This document shows positions 9,374 to 19,415 of a stretch of DNA of 64,000 bases, piece after piece. Position 1 is the first letter of the stretch, and each line of letters begins with the position of its first letter. The stretch spans positions 7,894-71,893 of the forward strand of contig CABUAS010000001.1 in NCBI GenBank assembly GCA_902489595.1, read 5' to 3'. The position numbers were made by a program, and so were the translations under genes. Origin of the DNA: an uncultured Oscillospiraceae bacterium (lineage in GTDB: Bacteria > Bacillota > Clostridia > Oscillospirales > Acutalibacteraceae). The notes under the pieces are model-generated. The model had not been told where the DNA came from and searched no databases. It was given only the letters and a program-made list of their open reading frames with translations.

Positions 9374-10557
9374 AAATTCTTATGGTAAACAAGTTTCTGT
9401 ATCCAAACGGAGGGTCTGAAACATATATATTCCGCCTTGGTGAAGAACTCATAAAAAGAGGCCACGAAGTACAGTATTTCGGTATGGAGCACGAAGGCAG
9501 ATGCGTCGGCAATCACGCCGAACAATACACACAGGATATGGATTTTCACACGGCGTCAACGCTCAAAAAGCTTTCCTACCCGCTTAAAACGATATATTCT
9601 GCCGATGCAAAAAAGAAAATGGCTGTGGTTTTAAACGATTTTCAGCCGGATATTGTTCACCTTAATAATTTCAACTACCAACTTACGCCGAGCATTATCA
9701 CGGCTGTTCGTGAATATGAAAAAAAAATCGGCAAAAAGATAAAAATTGTTTATACAGCACACGATTATCAGTTAATCTGCCCTAATCATATGCTTTATAA
9801 TAACGGCAAAATCTGTGAAACCTGCCTTGGCGGCAGGTTCATAAACTGCACAAAAGGCAGATGTATTCACTCATCACTTGCAAAAAGCATTATCGGCACG
9901 GCAGAAGGTTATTTCTGGAAAATGAAAAACGTTTACAAAAACATTGACCTTATCATCTGCCCAAGCGCCTTTATGAAGAAAAAACTTGACACCAACCCGA
10001 TTTTTGCAGATAAAACAGTTGCACTTCACAATTTTATTCAGCCTGAAAAAACGGCCGAAGTGCCGAAAAAAGACGGTTATGTGCTTTATTTCGGCAGATT
10101 TGACGAGGAAAAAGGTGTAAAATTATTTGAAAAACTGAGCGGTATTAAACTTGTCTGCGCAGGTTCGGGAAATCTTGAAGAATACATAAACGCCCTGCCA
10201 AACACCGAAAATGTCGGTTTCAAATCAGGCGAAGAACTTAAAAATCTTATAAAAAATGCAGTCTGCTCCGTTTACCCAAGCGTGTGGTACGAAAACTGCC
10301 CGTTTTCAGTTATGGAAAGCATTATGCTCGGCACACCTGTTGTGGGTGCAAACATCGGCGGTATTCCCGAATTGATTGACAACGGCAAAACCGGACTGCT
10401 GTTTGAGCCGAACAACGCAGAAGATTTTGAAAGCAAAATCAAAACAATTCTCAATAATCCTGCTTTAACAGAAGAAATGAACAAAAACTGCCTTAATAAA
10501 CAGTTTGACACTGTTTTTGACTACACGGAAAAACTGCTGAATCTTTACCGAATATAA
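9370..10557 (+). CDS. Glycosyltransferase family 4
   Basis: GT-B fold glycosyltransferase of 395 residues, opening MKILMVNKFLYPNGGSETY, with a four-Cys segment in the middle (ICPNHMLYNNGKICETC and INCTKGRC, about 136-166) seen in a subset of this family. The donor-site signature is SVWYENCPFSVMESIMLGTP. It is translationally coupled to the upstream acyltransferase. Sugar specificity is unknown. Confidence 0.85.
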   Translation: MKILMVNKFLYPNGGSETYIFRLGEELIKRGHEVQYFGMEHEGRCVGNHAEQYTQDMDFHTASTLKKLSYPLKTIYSADAKKKMAVVLNDFQPDIVHLNNFNYQLTPSIITAVREYEKKIGKKIKIVYTAHDYQLICPNHMLYNNGKICETCLGGRFINCTKGRCIHSSLAKSIIGTAEGYFWKMKNVYKNIDLIICPSAFMKKKLDTNPIFADKTVALHNFIQPEKTAEVPKKDGYVLYFGRFDEEKGVKLFEKLSGIKLVCAGSGNLEEYINALPNTENVGFKSGEELKNLIKNAVCSVYPSVWYENCPFSVMESIMLGTPVVGANIGGIPELIDNGKTGLLFEPNNAEDFESKIKTILNNPALTEEMNKNCLNKQFDTVFDYTEKLLNLYRI

Positions 10558-10567
10558 CGGAGAAAAA

Positions 10568-11560
10568 ATGGAACATAAAAAAATATACTACCGCGAAATC
10601 AATATAGCAAGAGGCTTTGCTTTATTATTCGTAGTTTTTGGGCACTCCTTTCCCGATGCTGCCGCACCGTTCAATATGGTTTACCACATCTGCTACAGTT
10701 TTCATATGGGATTGTTTTTCATCCTTTCGGGCTTTGTTGCCGCAAATAAATTCATCAGCCGTGACTATAAAATTTCAACCGAAATAAAGAAGAAATCAAT
10801 CAGACTGATGATACCCTATTTTGTTTTTTCAGTCATAACGCTTGTTTTGAAAGTTTTTACCGAAAAATTTGCAAACAACCCATTTTCACTTAAAGACAGC
10901 TGGAAAATTTTTATAGGTGTAAACCCGAACGGCGGTCTGTGGTTTTTATGGGCTCTGTTCGTCATTTCGGTAATATTTATTCTCCTCGGCAAACTGAAAC
11001 ACAATCTTGTTTACTTTACCGTTTTCGCAATTACTGTATATGCAATAAAACCGATTATCCCTCCGGATTTTACCTCTGTTTTTAAATATACAATTTTCTA
11101 CACAATCGGCATATTCATATGCAAATATTATGATGCATTTAAAAAATATATTTTAAATCCCTACTGTGCCGGTGCAATGCTTATTTTATTCTGTGCACTG
11201 CATATATTCAAAATCAAAACAGACTATATAATAACATGCCTTTCGGCAAGCATTTTTATACTGACACTGTCGCTTTACATAGTAAAATTCAAAGAAAAAG
11301 CAAAATTCATTTACAAAATATTTGATGAACTCGGAACTTACAGTTACGATATTTACCTTTTAAGTTATTTCGTGCAGGTGCCTCTGAGGGTGGTATTCAA
11401 ATCAATATTCCCTATTCCCGAATTACTTCTGTATTTTCTTATGTTCATACTCGGAACGATTGTTCCTTACATCGCAAGCAAATTCATACTACGAAAAGTC
11501 CCGATTTTCAATCTGCTTCTTTTCGGAAATAAAAGAAAGGCAGCGAAATCAAATGGCTAA
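10568..11560 (+). CDS. Acyltransferase 3 family membrane protein (second of three)
   Basis: 330 residues with multiple transmembrane helices. The first has the family His motif (GFALLFVVFGHSF), followed by YSFHMGLFFILSGFVA. Probable polysaccharide O-acylation enzyme. RBS GGAG before the ATG. The end overlaps the following radical SAM gene by 8 nt. Confidence 0.84.
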   Translation: MEHKKIYYREINIARGFALLFVVFGHSFPDAAAPFNMVYHICYSFHMGLFFILSGFVAANKFISRDYKISTEIKKKSIRLMIPYFVFSVITLVLKVFTEKFANNPFSLKDSWKIFIGVNPNGGLWFLWALFVISVIFILLGKLKHNLVYFTVFAITVYAIKPIIPPDFTSVFKYTIFYTIGIFICKYYDAFKKYILNPYCAGAMLILFCALHIFKIKTDYIITCLSASIFILTLSLYIVKFKEKAKFIYKIFDELGTYSYDIYLLSYFVQVPLRVVFKSIFPIPELLLYFLMFILGTIVPYIASKFILRKVPIFNLLLFGNKRKAAKSNG

Positions 11561-12725
11561 AAAATTAAACGGAACGGTTATTGTTACATACAGATGCAAC
11601 GCAAGATGCAATATGTGCAACAGATACAAAAAGCCGTCAAACCCCGATGAGGAAATCAGCCTTGAAACAATCAGAAAACTGCCCCCGATGTACTTTACAA
11701 ACATCACGGGAGGCGAGCCGTTTATAAGGCAGGATTTAAAAGATATTGTTCGTGAACTCTATAAAAAGAGCGACAGAATTGTTATCTCCACCAACGGCTT
11801 TTTTACAGACAGAATCATTGATTTGTGCAAGGAATTTCCAAATGTCGGCATACGCATTTCAATCGAAGGCTTAGAAGAAACAAACAACAAAATCAGAGGG
11901 CTTGAAGACGGCTTTAACAGAGGTCTTACAACTCTTAAAAAACTCACACAAATGAAACACCCCGATGTAGGTTTCGGTATGACGGTGCAGGACGCCAACG
12001 CCAAGGATTTAGTGCCTCTTTACAAGCTTTCAGACGAGATGAATATGGAATTTGCCACTGCATCTCTTCACAACTCTTTCTACTTTGTCGAGGCGAAAAA
12101 CATTATCAAAGACCGACCTATGGTTGCACAGAATTTTGAAGACCTTATCAACGAGCTTCTTAAAAGCAACAGCCCCAAAAAGTGGTTTCGGGCATACTTC
12201 AATCACGGCTTAATCAACTATATTTACGGGCAGAAAAGACTGCTTCCCTGCGATATGGCGTTTGACACTTTCTTTATTGACCCTTACGGCGATGTTATGC
12301 CATGCAACGGCACAAAAGAAAAGCAGGTTATGGGCAATCTTAATGAACAAAGCTGGGATGAACTCTGGAACAGCGAACAGGCGGAAAAAGTGCGCAAAGT
12401 AGTCAGAAACTGCGACAGAAACTGCTGGATGATAGGTTCTGTTTCCCCCGCTATGCACAAATACATAATGACTCCTGCTATGTGGGTTATCAAACACAAA
12501 TTCCTAAGATTTTTCAAAGATAAAAAATACAGTATGTACGAACTGCCGATTGTCAGTGACTATGAAAACGGCAGAGTTACAAAAGAAGAACTTGACAAAC
12601 TTTCAACCTGCGATATGAACGCCGTTGTAAACGACGGTCTGTCAGACACATCACGTGAGCAGCTGAAAAACAAAACCGGTGAAGAAATCGTAGACGCAGA
12701 TATTTCTGCACAGATCGGCAAATAA
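11553..12725 (+). CDS. Radical SAM protein with SPASM-like C-terminus
   Basis: 390 residues. The [4Fe-4S] motif CNARCNMC (Cx3Cx2C, near residue 15-22) is followed by TNITGGEPFIRQDL, the glycine-rich SAM-binding region. A later cysteine set (LPCDMAF, VMPCNGTKEK, RNCDRNCWM) resembles a SPASM-type auxiliary cluster region. ATG at 11553 is chosen over in-frame upstream codons because homology begins there and it overlaps the upstream stop by only 8 nt. A radical SAM enzyme inside a polysaccharide operon is unusual. It could modify a sugar precursor, a lipid or a peptide; the reaction is not predictable. Confidence 0.85.
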   Translation: MAKKLNGTVIVTYRCNARCNMCNRYKKPSNPDEEISLETIRKLPPMYFTNITGGEPFIRQDLKDIVRELYKKSDRIVISTNGFFTDRIIDLCKEFPNVGIRISIEGLEETNNKIRGLEDGFNRGLTTLKKLTQMKHPDVGFGMTVQDANAKDLVPLYKLSDEMNMEFATASLHNSFYFVEAKNIIKDRPMVAQNFEDLINELLKSNSPKKWFRAYFNHGLINYIYGQKRLLPCDMAFDTFFIDPYGDVMPCNGTKEKQVMGNLNEQSWDELWNSEQAEKVRKVVRNCDRNCWMIGSVSPAMHKYIMTPAMWVIKHKFLRFFKDKKYSMYELPIVSDYENGRVTKEELDKLSTCDMNAVVNDGLSDTSREQLKNKTGEEIVDADISAQIGK

Positions 12726-12743
12726 ATTTTTAAGAGTGGTTTA

Positions 12744-14300
12744 ATGAACATTGTAACAATACTGGCAAGCGGTGCCGGAGTTCGTTTTGGCAGTAATATA
12801 CCAAAACAGTTTCACAAAATTAACGGCAAAATGGTAATTGAATATGTTGCCGAGGCAATATTGGAAGCAGAAAAGGTTGACAGAGTTTTAATTGTTACCA
12901 ATGTTGAGCTCAACAAAAACTATCTGACATCTTTCTCGCATACAGAAAATATTGATATAATTAACGGCGGCAACACCCGAAACTACTCTCTTTTTAATGC
13001 ACTTAAATTTATCAATGATAATTACGGCTGCGAAAAACTTATAGTCTGCGACGCTGTGCGCCCTATGATTACAAGCGAACTTATTGACAGCTACCTTTCT
13101 CTGCTTGACAGTAATGATGCAGTTGTTACCGCTCAAAAAATAACCGACTCGCTTGGCTGTTATGATATCTCGCCTATTCATAGAGACAGGTATTACCTTA
13201 TGCAGTCGCCGGAGGGCTTTAACTTTCCTCTGCTTTACAGCCATTTTGACCCTGAAAGCAAACTTACTGAAGTTACTCAGCAATTACCGAAAAACAGTAA
13301 AATCTATCTTAATTTTAATTTTACAAACAATTTTAAACTAACTTACCCTGCTGATTTAAAATATCTTGAATCACTCATAAATGCAGAAAATAATAATGTA
13401 AATTATAAAAAAATACTTGATAATGTTACAAGGCTTAACAGATATTTATATGAAAACTACCCAAGCGAAACAAAAACCTGGTCTGTAAGGCTTGAAGAAA
13501 ATATCTCAAACTTACTGAAAAAATGGCAGATAACAGAATACAGTTTAATTAAAACATCGCATTTCGGTATTATTTTCTTAGCATCAAGCATTAAATACGG
13601 AAACTGTGTTTTAAAAATCATACCGCCGTTTATAGGCAGATATGAATCCGAAAAAAGATGTTATCAAAAACTTTCTTCATCTTTTATGTGTGAACTTTAT
13701 GACTTTGATGATTTCTGCTCGGCACTGTTAATGAAACAACTTGATGACCGTAAAATTCGGATTAACGGCAAACTGCACGCATTTTTTGAAAATGTTATCA
13801 GTTCATACAGCGAGATTGATAAATCAGACACTGAGCACAGTAATTATAATGATTATGAAAAAATACTGTTCGGCAAGGCAAATCAAAATAATTTTACTTA
13901 TAAAAAAGATAAAATTATGAATTATGTCAGCCGTGCGATTGAACTTTATAAAACAACTTTTTCAGACAAGCCCGAATATTTAATTCACGGCGATATGCAC
14001 AGATATAATCTGATGTACTTTGAAAATAAAATTTTTGCCGTTGACCCAATAGGCTATATTGCACCTTATGAATTTGACATTGCAAGATTTATTGCAACGG
14101 AATTTACTGAAAATGAAGCAGGAATATCAACAAATTTTGACAGTTTGATTGATTTTTTTTCAGATATTGCCGATAAAGACAAACTGAAATCAGCTTTGTT
14201 TATTGACATTATTTTCAGACTGCACAACAGTATTTTTGAAAATGATTCATTTGACCTTACAGACAAATGGCTGAGAATACTGGAGAAAATTTATGGGTAG
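12744..14300 (+). CDS. Fusion: IspD/TarI-type cytidylyltransferase plus APH/choline-kinase-like kinase
   Basis: 518 residues in two parts. Residues 1-220 match the IspD/TarI cytidylyltransferase pattern: LASGAGVRFGSNIPKQF (CTP-binding loop), VCDAVRPMI, QSPEGFNF and KLTYPADLKYLE. Residues about 240-518 form an aminoglycoside/choline kinase-type domain with HGDMHRYNLMYF (catalytic loop) and FAVDPIGYIAPYEFDIARFI (metal loop). Together they could phosphorylate a small alcohol and activate it as a CDP derivative. The next gene is LicD, so a phosphoalcohol (choline-like or alditol-like) decoration of the polymer is a reasonable inference. The true substrate is unknown. Confidence 0.82.
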   Translation: MNIVTILASGAGVRFGSNIPKQFHKINGKMVIEYVAEAILEAEKVDRVLIVTNVELNKNYLTSFSHTENIDIINGGNTRNYSLFNALKFINDNYGCEKLIVCDAVRPMITSELIDSYLSLLDSNDAVVTAQKITDSLGCYDISPIHRDRYYLMQSPEGFNFPLLYSHFDPESKLTEVTQQLPKNSKIYLNFNFTNNFKLTYPADLKYLESLINAENNNVNYKKILDNVTRLNRYLYENYPSETKTWSVRLEENISNLLKKWQITEYSLIKTSHFGIIFLASSIKYGNCVLKIIPPFIGRYESEKRCYQKLSSSFMCELYDFDDFCSALLMKQLDDRKIRINGKLHAFFENVISSYSEIDKSDTEHSNYNDYEKILFGKANQNNFTYKKDKIMNYVSRAIELYKTTFSDKPEYLIHGDMHRYNLMYFENKIFAVDPIGYIAPYEFDIARFIATEFTENEAGISTNFDSLIDFFSDIADKDKLKSALFIDIIFRLHNSIFENDSFDLTDKWLRILEKIYG

Positions 14301-15123
14301 AAAAATCAGATTAGAAGAAATACAGGGCTTGGAATTAGATATTCTCAGCAAAGTTTTAAAATTTTTTGATGAAAACAACATCAGTTATTTTACAAGCGGC
14401 GGAACTACTCTCGGTGCTGTACGCCACCACGGTTTTATTCCTTGGGATGATGATATTGATTTATATGTTCCGAGAAAAGATTATGATAAACTGATGGCAA
14501 TTTCCAAAGGCATTCTTATTGACGGTTACATATCAATAAAATCCCCCGGCGACAAGGACTATATCTATCAGTATTGCAAAGCCTGCAACGAAAACACAGT
14601 AATATATGAAAAAAATGTTTCAGACAAAAAATATGCAATAGGAATATTTATAGATATTTTTCCGCTTGACAAGCATTACAACAGTAAAATTAAAAACCGC
14701 TTTTTAATACTTAAAACACGATGGTACAGAAGTCTGCTTGAAACTGCGTCAAACCAAATAAATTTAAGCAAAAAAGGCAGTTTCAGATGGCTGTTCAAGC
14801 AGATTGTAAGAGCAATTCAAAAACCGCTGACAAAAAAGTGGACAGTTGAAAAAACAGCCGCTTATATTGACAATATCGGCAGAAAAATGGAAAATGAAAA
14901 CACAGATTATCTGGGCGACCTTGTTATGAAAGGCTCGGGGAATGACGATTACTACCCTGCTGAATACTTTAAAGACAGTGTTGACGGAGAATTTGAAGGA
15001 TTAAAAATTAAAAACCCTGTTGGCTATAAAGAGTATTTAACAGAAATGTATGGGGATTATATGACTCTGCCCCCGAAAGAACAGCAGATTATGCACGGCT
15101 TTGATGCGTGGTTTATTGATTAA
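14293..15123 (+). CDS. LicD family phosphotransferase
   Basis: 276 residues. LicD enzymes transfer a phosphoalcohol (classically phosphocholine) from a CDP carrier to a sugar. Visible motifs: YFTSGGTTLGAVRHHGFIPW followed by DDDIDLYVPRKDYDKL; the Gly-rich segment and the Asp cluster are the nucleotidyltransferase-fold active site. It overlaps the preceding cytidylyltransferase-kinase by 8 nt, so donor synthesis and transfer are coupled. Confidence 0.92.
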   Translation: MGRKIRLEEIQGLELDILSKVLKFFDENNISYFTSGGTTLGAVRHHGFIPWDDDIDLYVPRKDYDKLMAISKGILIDGYISIKSPGDKDYIYQYCKACNENTVIYEKNVSDKKYAIGIFIDIFPLDKHYNSKIKNRFLILKTRWYRSLLETASNQINLSKKGSFRWLFKQIVRAIQKPLTKKWTVEKTAAYIDNIGRKMENENTDYLGDLVMKGSGNDDYYPAEYFKDSVDGEFEGLKIKNPVGYKEYLTEMYGDYMTLPPKEQQIMHGFDAWFID

Positions 15124-15143
15124 AATTTATTGGTGAAAGGCAT

Positions 15144-16094
15144 ATGAAAAAAATTGCTTTAATTTCAACATACTTTGGTTCTTTTCCGTCATATTTTCGG
15201 TTATGGCTTCAAAGTGCAGAGAAAAATGAAAACATAGACTTTTTTATTTACTCTGACTGCAAGCACGGAGATTTGCCGAAAAATATTAAAATTATACCGA
15301 CTGAATTTGACAATCTGAAAAATAAAATTCAGAATAAATTTGATTTTAAAATTAAACTTGAAACACCTTATAAACTATGCGATTATAAACCTGCTTTCGG
15401 TTATATTTTTGAAGAAGATATAAAAGGATACGATTACTGGGGTCACTTTGATTTAGACACAATACTTGGCAAACTTGACGACTTTTTACCTGATGAAGAA
15501 TATGAAAAAATATATTGTATGGGGCATCTTTGCATTTATCACAACACGCCCGAAAACAACAGGCGGTTTATGCTTGACGGCGCAATGAGTTACAAAGACG
15601 CATTTACCACAAACAATATTATGGTATTTGACGAACTTGACGGAATTCATAAAAAATATACTCTTTTAGGTATTAAGAGTTACACCCCTCCGTGTTATGC
15701 CGACATCACAAAGTGGATTCATAAATTCAACCGTTCTTTAGTCGGAATTGCTCCGAAAGGATATGTTTACAATTATAAAGAACAAGTTTTCTATTACGAA
15801 AACGGCGGTGTTTACAGGGCATATCTGAAAGACGGCGAAATCTGCACTCAGGAATTCAACTATATTCATTTCAGTTCAAGAAAAATGCCGATTCATTTTG
15901 AAAATGCCGAAAACTTTTTCATCACTCCCGACGGATTTTTTGAAAAAACAGCGCCCGTCTGCCGTGAAGATTTTGATAAATACAATTACACAAACGAAAA
16001 ACTTGAAAAAAAGGCGCATAATGAATACAAAAAATGGCGCTTAAAGCGCAAAATCATCAAAATAACCACTTCCGTTAAGGAGAAAATTATATGA
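15144..16094 (+). CDS. DUF6625-type putative glycosyltransferase
   Basis: 316 residues starting KKIALISTYFGSFPSYFRLW, with YDYWGHFDLDTILG containing a DxD-like metal motif near residue 98-102. From memory this fits a family (DUF6625) annotated only as glycosyltransferase-like and found in polysaccharide loci. RBS GGTGAAAGG; the 3' end overlaps the next gene by 4 nt. Assigned as a GT-A-like enzyme by motif and context only. Confidence 0.7.
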   Translation: MKKIALISTYFGSFPSYFRLWLQSAEKNENIDFFIYSDCKHGDLPKNIKIIPTEFDNLKNKIQNKFDFKIKLETPYKLCDYKPAFGYIFEEDIKGYDYWGHFDLDTILGKLDDFLPDEEYEKIYCMGHLCIYHNTPENNRRFMLDGAMSYKDAFTTNNIMVFDELDGIHKKYTLLGIKSYTPPCYADITKWIHKFNRSLVGIAPKGYVYNYKEQVFYYENGGVYRAYLKDGEICTQEFNYIHFSSRKMPIHFENAENFFITPDGFFEKTAPVCREDFDKYNYTNEKLEKKAHNEYKKWRLKRKIIKITTSVKEKII

Positions 16095-17179
16095 ACATAG
16101 TTCATCTTCAGTTATCGGGCGGAATCGGAGGAATCTCTGTTTTAACAAGGGATTTAGCCGGAATTTCCGACAATAATAATATATTTTACTTCCTTTTTGA
16201 GGGAGGCGTTATTGCCGACGATATGGCAAAAAACGGTTCTCTTGTTCACGTTGAAGACGGAAAACATTTTGCATTTTTAAGCGAGGCAAAAAAGTTCACC
16301 GCTTTCTGCAAAAAAAATAATGCCGATGTGATTATTGCCCACTCAGGTTCGCCGATATGCCGTTTTCTTGCCACCTATGCAAAAAAACATATAAAAAGTG
16401 CAAAATTACTCATTTATTTTCATTCAAACGCTTATCTCGGCAGCTACAAAAACAAAATCAAAAAAATTCTTGACGATAAAATAGAAAAATCGGCTTTCAA
16501 AAACTGCGAAAATGCAGTTGCGATTTCAGATTCGGTTAAAGAAAGTTTTGTGAAAAAATACAGTTTTGACCATGATAAAATCAAAGTTGTCTACAACGGC
16601 GTTGATACTGAAAAATTTCTTCCCGATTTTAATAAACCAACAGCCTGTTTTACAATTTCATATGTCGGCAGAGTGCTGAAATTCAAAGGAATTCACACAC
16701 TTATTGAGGCTGCCGCATTACTGCCGTACAACGATATAAAAATTCAGATTATCGGCAGAGCATATGACGGTTATGACAAAGAACTGACTGCACTTGCAAA
16801 AGAAAAAAATATTGCCGACCGTATAAATCTCTGCGGCGCTCAGACCGATATTGAAAAATGGCTTGCAAAATCCTGCCTGTTTGTTCACCCGACAATGGCA
16901 GAAGAGGGTTTCGGTCTTACGCTTGTTGAGGCGCTTGCGTGCGGTGTGCCGTGCGCTGCATTTGACGAGGGTGCAATGCGTGAAATAATTACCGACGGCA
17001 AAAACGGTTTTATATCTAAGAAAATGACTGCCGAAGGGCTTGCAAAGGCAATAGAAAAAGTATATCTGCTTTGGAAAAACGATTATGGCAGTTACATAGA
17101 AATGTGTAAATATTCAAACATCAGCGCAAAACGCTTTGAACTCAGAAATACACTTAAAAATTTAGAAAGCCTGTATTAA
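16091..17179 (+). CDS. Glycosyltransferase family 4
   Basis: 362 residues, GT-B fold. N-terminal LQLSGGIGGISVLTRDLAG, interdomain VVYNGVDTEKFLPDF, and donor-site signature FVHPTMAEEGFGLTLVEALACGVP. Probable extender transferase of the repeat unit. The ATGA overlap with the upstream gene and an AAGGAG site support the start. Confidence 0.86.
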   Translation: MNIVHLQLSGGIGGISVLTRDLAGISDNNNIFYFLFEGGVIADDMAKNGSLVHVEDGKHFAFLSEAKKFTAFCKKNNADVIIAHSGSPICRFLATYAKKHIKSAKLLIYFHSNAYLGSYKNKIKKILDDKIEKSAFKNCENAVAISDSVKESFVKKYSFDHDKIKVVYNGVDTEKFLPDFNKPTACFTISYVGRVLKFKGIHTLIEAAALLPYNDIKIQIIGRAYDGYDKELTALAKEKNIADRINLCGAQTDIEKWLAKSCLFVHPTMAEEGFGLTLVEALACGVPCAAFDEGAMREIITDGKNGFISKKMTAEGLAKAIEKVYLLWKNDYGSYIEMCKYSNISAKRFELRNTLKNLESLY

Positions 17180-17182
17180 TTT

Positions 17183-18094
17183 ATGTTAGGAATTGCAATT
17201 ATAAACTACAACCAGCCGCAGAAAACGATTAACTGCATTAACTCAATTTTCAAAACGGTTAAGGCTGATTACAAAATTTATCTGCTTGACAATAACTCGG
17301 CAGACAATTCTGCCGAAATTCTTGAAAATGAATATAAAAACGAAAAGCGTGTTGAATTTTTTAAATCAGATACTAACACAGGCTATGCAAACGGCAACAA
17401 TTTTTGTATTGAAAAAGCAAAGGCAGGCGGATGTGAATATATCCTTATTTCAAATAACGACATTATTTTTGATAAAAACACGGTGGACACGCTTTTAAAC
17501 GAAATAAAAGCATCCGATTATCTTGCCATTGCCCCTGCCTTAAAAACGCCAAAAGGCGCAGGTCAGCAGAATATAAAAAAAAGTTGCCCTGATTTTAAAA
17601 GATATATAATGAGCGAAACTTATCTTCGCAATTTTGATAAAAAAAGAAAGTACCAAAACACTTATTTCCCGAAAAAATCAGAAGAAGTCTACTGGATTTC
17701 AGGCGCAGTATTTATTGCCGATATGAAAAAATTTGAAGATATAGGATTTTTTGACAAAAATACATTTCTCTATTTTGAAGAATACATAATTTCGGAAAAA
17801 GCAGTAAAAAAAGGATACAAACTCGCAATAGAGCCTGCTGTGTGCGCTTATCACTACCACGGCGCATCAACAGGCGGCAACGCAAATCTTTTTACACGGC
17901 TTGAAAATCTTAAATCAGAACTCTATTTTCTAAGCAATTATAAAAATTATTCAAACAGCAAATTAAGAAAAATCAGATTTATCCGCTGTCTTGAAGTGCT
18001 TTTTACATTTACAAAAGAGCACAAACTGAAAGACGCGTTAAAATATATTAAAGAAAGTAAAAAAGTATTAAAGGTCAACAAGAATGAAAATTAA
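17183..18094 (+). CDS. Glycosyltransferase family 2 (rhamnosyltransferase-like)
   Basis: 303 residues, inverting GT-A enzyme. N-terminal GIAIINYNQPQKTINCINSI, LLDNNSADNSAEI, then SNNDIIFD (DxD-equivalent) and a C-terminal FFDKNTFLYFEEYIISEKA. The FFDE-like element is typical of rhamnosyl- or galactofuranosyl-type transferases; the donor is uncertain. It overlaps the following polymerase by 11 nt. Confidence 0.86.
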   Translation: MLGIAIINYNQPQKTINCINSIFKTVKADYKIYLLDNNSADNSAEILENEYKNEKRVEFFKSDTNTGYANGNNFCIEKAKAGGCEYILISNNDIIFDKNTVDTLLNEIKASDYLAIAPALKTPKGAGQQNIKKSCPDFKRYIMSETYLRNFDKKRKYQNTYFPKKSEEVYWISGAVFIADMKKFEDIGFFDKNTFLYFEEYIISEKAVKKGYKLAIEPAVCAYHYHGASTGGNANLFTRLENLKSELYFLSNYKNYSNSKLRKIRFIRCLEVLFTFTKEHKLKDALKYIKESKKVLKVNKNEN

Positions 18095-19415
18095 GTACAA
18101 CAAAAGCCCCATTTACAACATCATACTTTTTGTGTTTGTCACCGTTGCGGGATTATTTGAAATTGTTTCTTTCCCGATATTAAGTGATGAAAATATGCAA
18201 TACAGTATTGTTTTCATTTTCTCGGTAGGGCTATTTTTTAACACAATGATTAATACACGAATAAGAAATATTACAAAAACATATTCGATGTATTTTTATG
18301 CATTCCTGATATATCTTGCCTTTTTTATAATCGTGCACTGCTTTTACGGAGCAATTCATTATGACGAAGGCTTAAAATCACTTTACGCACCGGCAAAATT
18401 CTTTGGTTTCTTCTTTTTATTTGTTCCGCTTATTTATACGATTCATATCAACAACGGATATGAACAGCTGCTTAAAAATATTGCCGTAGCAACACTCATA
18501 ATTATGGCATTTAAAACGCTTAAAGCATTCGCCTTTAACTTTGCGGGAATAAATATTTTAAATGCTATGAGCAGCGATACACGATACGACAGAATGCGTC
18601 TGGGATTTCCTGTTTTCGGTCCTCTTGTATTTATGTATTTTATAGACAAACTCCTTAATACAAAAATAAACAAAAGAAAATATTATCTTTACCTTGTAAT
18701 TATTGCTTACTTTTTGTTCTTCCTTATTTATATCAATATGACAAGAATGAATATCATCGGCTACATTCTTACGCTTACAATTATGATTTTATTCAGAAAA
18801 AGGCCTAAAAACAAGCAGATTGTTATAACAGTAGCCGTAGCATTTGCGGCAGCAATTCTTCTTTCATCAAATATGTTTGACAATTTCGTATCTACATTCT
18901 CCGAAACAGATGCAGAACTTGGTGTATCAACAATCGCCAGAAACAATTCAAACGAATACTTCAAGCAATTCCCGCAGCAAAATCAACTTTTAGGAATGGG
19001 ATTTCTTGCAACCGACACGCCTATAAGAGAAGTTTTATTCTCGGGTGCTGACGGTTCATTCCACCTTGACGACCTCGGAATCAAAAATATGTACTACCAC
19101 TATGGTATTACCGGCATCATTCTCGCCGTTCTTGTGCTTGGCAGAATGCTGTATCTTGCAATTTATATTGTTTTCTTCAGCGAAAGCAAAAACAAACTTC
19201 TGGTTATTGGCATAACCGTTTTCATAACATTTACCCAACCGTCGCTTTGTATTTTTGACGGTCAGCGAATGACATCGCTTGTACTGTACTGGGCAATTTT
19301 TGAATATGAATATGCCCATAATAAAAAAGTTAAACAAAAATTTGATATAAAAAACATTTTGTCAAGAAGAAGGAATATAAGTGAGCAACAGCAGCCGAAA
19401 GCAGAACTCAATTAA
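18084..19415 (+). CDS. Wzy-like O-antigen/capsule polymerase
   Basis: 443 residues, strongly hydrophobic with about ten transmembrane helices and a large extracytoplasmic loop (about 275-345, containing STIARNNSNEYFKQFPQQN) before the last helices, the usual polymerase layout. Identity rests on topology and position directly before the flippase, because polymerases diverge strongly. It would join lipid-linked repeat units outside the membrane. The 3' end overlaps the flippase gene by 35 nt. Confidence 0.78.
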   Translation: MKIKYNKSPIYNIILFVFVTVAGLFEIVSFPILSDENMQYSIVFIFSVGLFFNTMINTRIRNITKTYSMYFYAFLIYLAFFIIVHCFYGAIHYDEGLKSLYAPAKFFGFFFLFVPLIYTIHINNGYEQLLKNIAVATLIIMAFKTLKAFAFNFAGINILNAMSSDTRYDRMRLGFPVFGPLVFMYFIDKLLNTKINKRKYYLYLVIIAYFLFFLIYINMTRMNIIGYILTLTIMILFRKRPKNKQIVITVAVAFAAAILLSSNMFDNFVSTFSETDAELGVSTIARNNSNEYFKQFPQQNQLLGMGFLATDTPIREVLFSGADGSFHLDDLGIKNMYYHYGITGIILAVLVLGRMLYLAIYIVFFSESKNKLLVIGITVFITFTQPSLCIFDGQRMTSLVLYWAIFEYEYAHNKKVKQKFDIKNILSRRRNISEQQQPKAELN

